Shown here piece after piece: positions 22,083 to 24,207 of a stretch of DNA of 24,207 nt. The stretch lies in contig JAFVDC010000018.1 of NCBI GenBank assembly GCA_017478685.1, positions 1 to 24,207 on the forward strand. The letters run 5' to 3'. Position 1 is the stretch's first letter. Each line of letters opens with the position of its first letter. This DNA is from Bacteroidales bacterium (GTDB taxonomy: Bacteria; Bacteroidota; Bacteroidia; Bacteroidales; UBA932). The notes beneath the pieces are model-generated. The model did not search any database. It had not been told where the DNA came from and saw only the letters and a list, made by a program, of their open reading frames with translations. The translations under genes were made by a program, and so were the position numbers.

Positions 22083-22110
22083 CGTCATACCCGGCTTGAC
22101 CGGGTATCTT
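22083..22110 (+). repeat. GTCAT...ATCT hairpin repeat, copy B (between moxR and the DUF58 gene)
   Basis: GCGTCATACCCGG, loop CTTGA, CCGGGTATCTTTT, with an 8 bp perfect stem at 22087-22094 and 22100-22107. Compared with copy A, the third stem position and its partner are both changed (T/A to A/T), keeping the pairing. It fills almost the whole 32 bp gap after the moxR stop. Confidence 0.85.
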
Positions 22111-23103
22111 TTACGGAACAATAACGGCGTTGATCACCTTCTCTATGATTTCCTCCGGCGTGACGTTCTCGGCTTCGGCCTCATAGGTAAGGCCTATGCG
22201 GTGTCTGAGGACCTCCGGGCATACGGCGCGGACGTCTTCGGGGATCACGTAACCGCGGCGCTTTATGAAAGCGTAGGCCTTTGAGGCTGCAGCCAGGGAG
22301 ATGCTGGCACGCGGGGAGCCGCCGTAGGAAATGAGGCCTTCCAGATTCTTGAGGCCGTATTCCGAAGGGGTACGGGTGGCGTTCACAATGTCCACTATGT
22401 AGCGCTCTATTTTCTCGTCCATGTAGACGTCACGCACCACGCTGCGGGCGCGTATGATGTCTTCCGGCTTAATCACGGCGTTTGCCTTGGGGAACTCCCC
22501 GGTGTTGTTCATGCGGATGATGAGGCGCTCCTCTTCCTTGGCGGGGTAGGAGACAACAACTTTTAGCATGAAACGGTCTACCTGGGCTTCCGGGAGGGGA
22601 TATGTGCCTTCCTGCTCAATGGGGTTCTGGGTGGCCATTACAAGGAAGGGCTCCGGGAGCTTGTATGTCTGGTCTCCTATTGTCACCTGGTGCTCCTGCA
22701 TGGCTTCCAGAAGGGCGCTTTGGACTTTTGCAGGGGAACGGTTAATTTCATCGGCCAGTACAAAGTTTGCGAAAACGGGGCCCTTGTGAACCTCAAAACT
22801 CTCGTTTTTCTGGGAGTAGATGAGGGTGCCGATTACGTCTGCGGGCAGGAGGTCCGGGGTAAACTGGATGCGGTTGAACTTGGCGTCTACTGCCTGTGAC
22901 AAGGTGTTGATGGCCAGGGTTTTGGCAAGGCCGGGGACGCCTTCAAGGAGAATGTGGCCGCCGGAGAGGAGGCCAATCAGGAGGTTCTCCACAAGATGTT
23001 TCTGCCCCACAATCACCTTTCCCATTTCCAGGGTGAGCATGTCTACAAACTCACTCTCTTTCTGAATCCTTTCGTTGAGCTCACGAATGTTTACTGATTC
23101 CAT
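22111..23103 (-). CDS. moxR: MoxR-family AAA+ ATPase
   Basis: A 330-residue MoxR ATPase, a AAA+ chaperone-like protein that works with vWA/DUF58 partners. Walker A GVPGLAKT is at residues 55-62 and Walker B VLADEINRSPAKVQSALLEAM from about 115. Sensor-type MATQNPIEQEGTYPLPEAQVDRF follows, then the helical lid domain (YGGSPRASISLAAASKAYAF). It is the first gene of the Bat operon and diverges from truA, whose ATG is 20 bp away. No good -7 match was seen for moxR in that short gap, so its promoter may lie inside the truA reading frame. Confidence 0.95.
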   Translation of the reverse strand: MESVNIRELNERIQKESEFVDMLTLEMGKVIVGQKHLVENLLIGLLSGGHILLEGVPGLAKTLAINTLSQAVDAKFNRIQFTPDLLPADVIGTLIYSQKNESFEVHKGPVFANFVLADEINRSPAKVQSALLEAMQEHQVTIGDQTYKLPEPFLVMATQNPIEQEGTYPLPEAQVDRFMLKVVVSYPAKEEERLIIRMNNTGEFPKANAVIKPEDIIRARSVVRDVYMDEKIERYIVDIVNATRTPSEYGLKNLEGLISYGGSPRASISLAAASKAYAFIKRRGYVIPEDVRAVCPEVLRHRIGLTYEAEAENVTPEEIIEKVINAVIVP

Positions 23104-23112
23104 ATATTTTCT

Positions 23113-23120
23113 TACATTTG
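23113..23120 (+). promoter_or_regulatory. truA -7 promoter box adjacent to the start codon
   Basis: TACATTTG matches the Bacteroidota -7 consensus TAnnTTTG and ends 3 nt before the truA ATG at 23124. A weaker -33-like TTT lies at 23090-23092, 20 nt upstream. If used, transcription would begin at or about the ATG, giving a leaderless mRNA. The TTG of this box is also an in-frame possible start codon, which is rejected because it is promoter sequence. Confidence 0.5.
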
Positions 23121-23123
23121 CAT

Positions 23124-23915
23124 ATGCGTTATTCCATTTGTCTCTCCTATAACGGGGCCGATTTCTGCGGCTGGCAAATCCAGCCCTCCGCTCCGTCTGT
23201 GCAGGCCGCCCTGGAACAGGCTCTTTCCAGGCTTCTTGGCGGGGCCGTTCCCGTTACCGGCGCCGGCCGCACGGACACCGCCGTCAATGCCGTAGGCTAC
23301 ATTGCCCACTTTGATTTTGACGGGCCCCTGCCCTATGAGACATCGGATTTTATCTACAAATTAAATGCCATTCTGCCCCGTTCAGTGGTGGTTCATGAGG
23401 TACTTCCCGTGGCCGAGGATTTCCATGCACGCTTCGGCGCCCGCCGCCGTGAATATACCTACTTCATTCACAGGCAGAAAGACCCTTTTGTGGCTCCATG
23501 GAGCTGGCAGTGCGGCTATCCCGCCCTGGATTTTGACGCCATGAACGAGGCCTGCCGGTATCTCCTCGGCACCCACGACTTTTCATGCTTTGAGAAAACC
23601 GGCACGGACAACAAAACCTCCATCTGCACCGTCTTCGACGCCTTCTGGAGGCCCTATACGCCATCGTACCTCTCTGTCATTTCGAGCGGAGCCGAAGGCG
23701 AAGTCGAGAAATCTCATCCCTACTGGTACTTCCGCATAGCGGCCGACCGCTTCCTGCGGAACATGGTCCGTGCTACGGTAGGGTCACTGATAGAAGTGGG
23801 CCGAGGCAAACATCGGCCCGAATGGATAGCCGAACTAATAGAAAACGGCACCCGCGGGGACGCCGGCGAATCCGTTCCCGGAAACGCCCTCTTCCTCAGC
23901 AAGGTGCTGTATTAA
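23124..23915 (+). CDS. truA: tRNA pseudouridine(38-40) synthase TruA with in-frame repeat insertion
   Basis: A 264-residue TruA, which isomerises uridines 38-40 in the tRNA anticodon arm. The N-terminal RYSICLSYNGADFCGWQIQ and the catalytic-loop motif GAGRTDTAVNA (with the conserved aspartate) are clear, as are the C-terminal FRIAADRFLRNMVRATVGSL and VGRGK. The ATG at 23124 gives the typical MRYSI start. Residues about 185-198 (VISSGAEGEVEKSH) are encoded by a palindromic intergenic-type repeat that lies in frame just before the conserved FRIAADRF strand. This probably enlarges a surface loop without destroying the enzyme. Divergent from moxR and convergent with the next ORF, 6 bp away. Confidence 0.94.
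   Translation: MRYSICLSYNGADFCGWQIQPSAPSVQAALEQALSRLLGGAVPVTGAGRTDTAVNAVGYIAHFDFDGPLPYETSDFIYKLNAILPRSVVVHEVLPVAEDFHARFGARRREYTYFIHRQKDPFVAPWSWQCGYPALDFDAMNEACRYLLGTHDFSCFEKTGTDNKTSICTVFDAFWRPYTPSYLSVISSGAEGEVEKSHPYWYFRIAADRFLRNMVRATVGSLIEVGRGKHRPEWIAELIENGTRGDAGESVPGNALFLSKVLY
23676..23714 (+). repeat. GTCAT...ATCT-type repeat inside truA
   Basis: GTCATTTCGAGCGGAG...AGTCGAGAAATCTCAT, 39 bp (a multiple of three), with terminal arms ATTTC/GAAAT and internal short pairings. It shares the GTCAT start and AATCTC end with copies A and B but has a different middle. It contains no stop codon in the truA frame. Confidence 0.75.
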
Positions 23916-23921
23916 TATTTC

Positions 23922-24207
23922 CTATTCTACTGGGAAAGGACTGCTGCAGTCATCTGAATTTGTGTAGGAGTGAGCGTCCTTGATCACTCTCTTGGTCACG
24001 TATTTACTCGCCAGTTTACCATTGTTGGCGTAGTAATGGTATTCCGTGTAGGTGTTGTTGTCATACTTGTAAATAGTAAAGTAAAATTCCCCCACGATTC
24101 TATTTGAAAAAGGGACCACGGAAAGCGTTGTAGATTTGCGTAAGTAAATCTCTAAACAATGATTTCTATGGACCTTAAACAACAGATTCTTCACTACTAC
24201 CGTGTAG
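23922..24207 (-). CDS. Unrecognised ORF, incomplete at the right window edge
   Basis: The frame is open from the right edge to a TAG at 23922-23924, giving at least 95 residues, with the 5' end outside the window. The product is rich in Tyr, Asn, Lys and Val (for example FYFTIYKYDNNTYTEYHYYANNGKLASKYV) and suggests beta strands; I see no catalytic motif or membrane span. It is clearly more AT-rich than the neighbouring genes, which fits recent acquisition or a fast-evolving protein. An internal GTG is not a convincing start. It may be the end of a larger gene or spurious; no function is proposed. Confidence 0.4.
   Translation of the reverse strand, partial: YTVVVKNLLFKVHRNHCLEIYLRKSTTLSVVPFSNRIVGEFYFTIYKYDNNTYTEYHYYANNGKLASKYVTKRVIKDAHSYTNSDDCSSPFPVE

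Noticed and set aside
1..24207. tRNA, rRNA or riboswitch genes
   Set aside because: No cloverleaf, rRNA segment or known riboswitch core was recognised; almost all sequence is coding or accounted for by repeats.

Overview
The window looks like a chromosomal segment of a Bacteroidales-type bacterium (phylum Bacteroidota) with moderately high GC. The evidence is a complete Bat (Bacteroides aerotolerance) locus, a ParC of the Bacteroidota type, an ExbB-ExbD-TonB operon, the near absence of Shine-Dalgarno sequences, and promoters fitting the Bacteroidota consensus (-33 TTG, about 20 bp, -7 TAnnTTTG). An uncultured gut lineage is plausible, but the genus cannot be fixed from the sequence.

Layout. 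1-3126 (+): two tandem deoxynucleoside kinases (the first cut by the window edge) and a long-chain acyl-CoA ligase. 3237-3734 (-) aroK and 3821-5557 (+) recJ diverge from a compact shared promoter region. 5550-6293 (-) birA converges on recJ with an 8 bp overlap. 6426-11190 (-) is an rluB-era-parC run. Upstream of it, 11350-13291 (-) is exbB-exbD-tonB, separated from rluB by a 117 bp multi-hairpin inverted-repeat element. 13398-14840 is a transposon-like unit: a RAYT/Y1 (HUH) transposase gene enclosed by mirrored arrays of palindromes. 14886-23103 (-) is the Bat operon, moxR - DUF58 - membrane protein - batA - batB - batC - batD/batE. batD and batE are fused into one reading frame. 23124-23915 (+) is truA, divergent from moxR, and an incomplete unrecognised ORF runs off the right edge.

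The most interesting content is the repeat biology. Four copies of a precise 48 + 4 + 48 bp palindrome doublet occur. Two flank the RAYT gene in opposite orientation. Two lie elsewhere, at the 3' ends of aroK/fadD and of parC, and are about 97% identical to each other. This is the architecture of a RAYT/REPIN system (a domesticated transposase with non-autonomous palindromic doublets), here in Bacteroidota. Around the RAYT gene the mirrored flanks also carry a second, 20-22 bp tandem repeat, and a perfect 16 bp inverted repeat overlaps the putative promoter.

A second repeat family (GTCAT...ATCT hairpins) occurs three times in or beside genes. One copy encodes the C-terminus of a Bat-locus membrane protein. 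One lies between moxR and the DUF58 gene. One is read through in frame inside truA. Two of these copies differ by a paired, compensatory change in the stem.

Functionally, the Bat genes probably form one envelope-associated assembly (MoxR ATPase, DUF58 and vWA proteins, TPR proteins). ExbB/ExbD/TonB energise outer-membrane transport. The remaining genes are housekeeping: nucleotide salvage, lipid activation, aromatic biosynthesis, DNA repair, biotinylation, ribosome and RNA maturation, and chromosome decatenation. Gene calls rest on motif recognition by eye; no database search was run.
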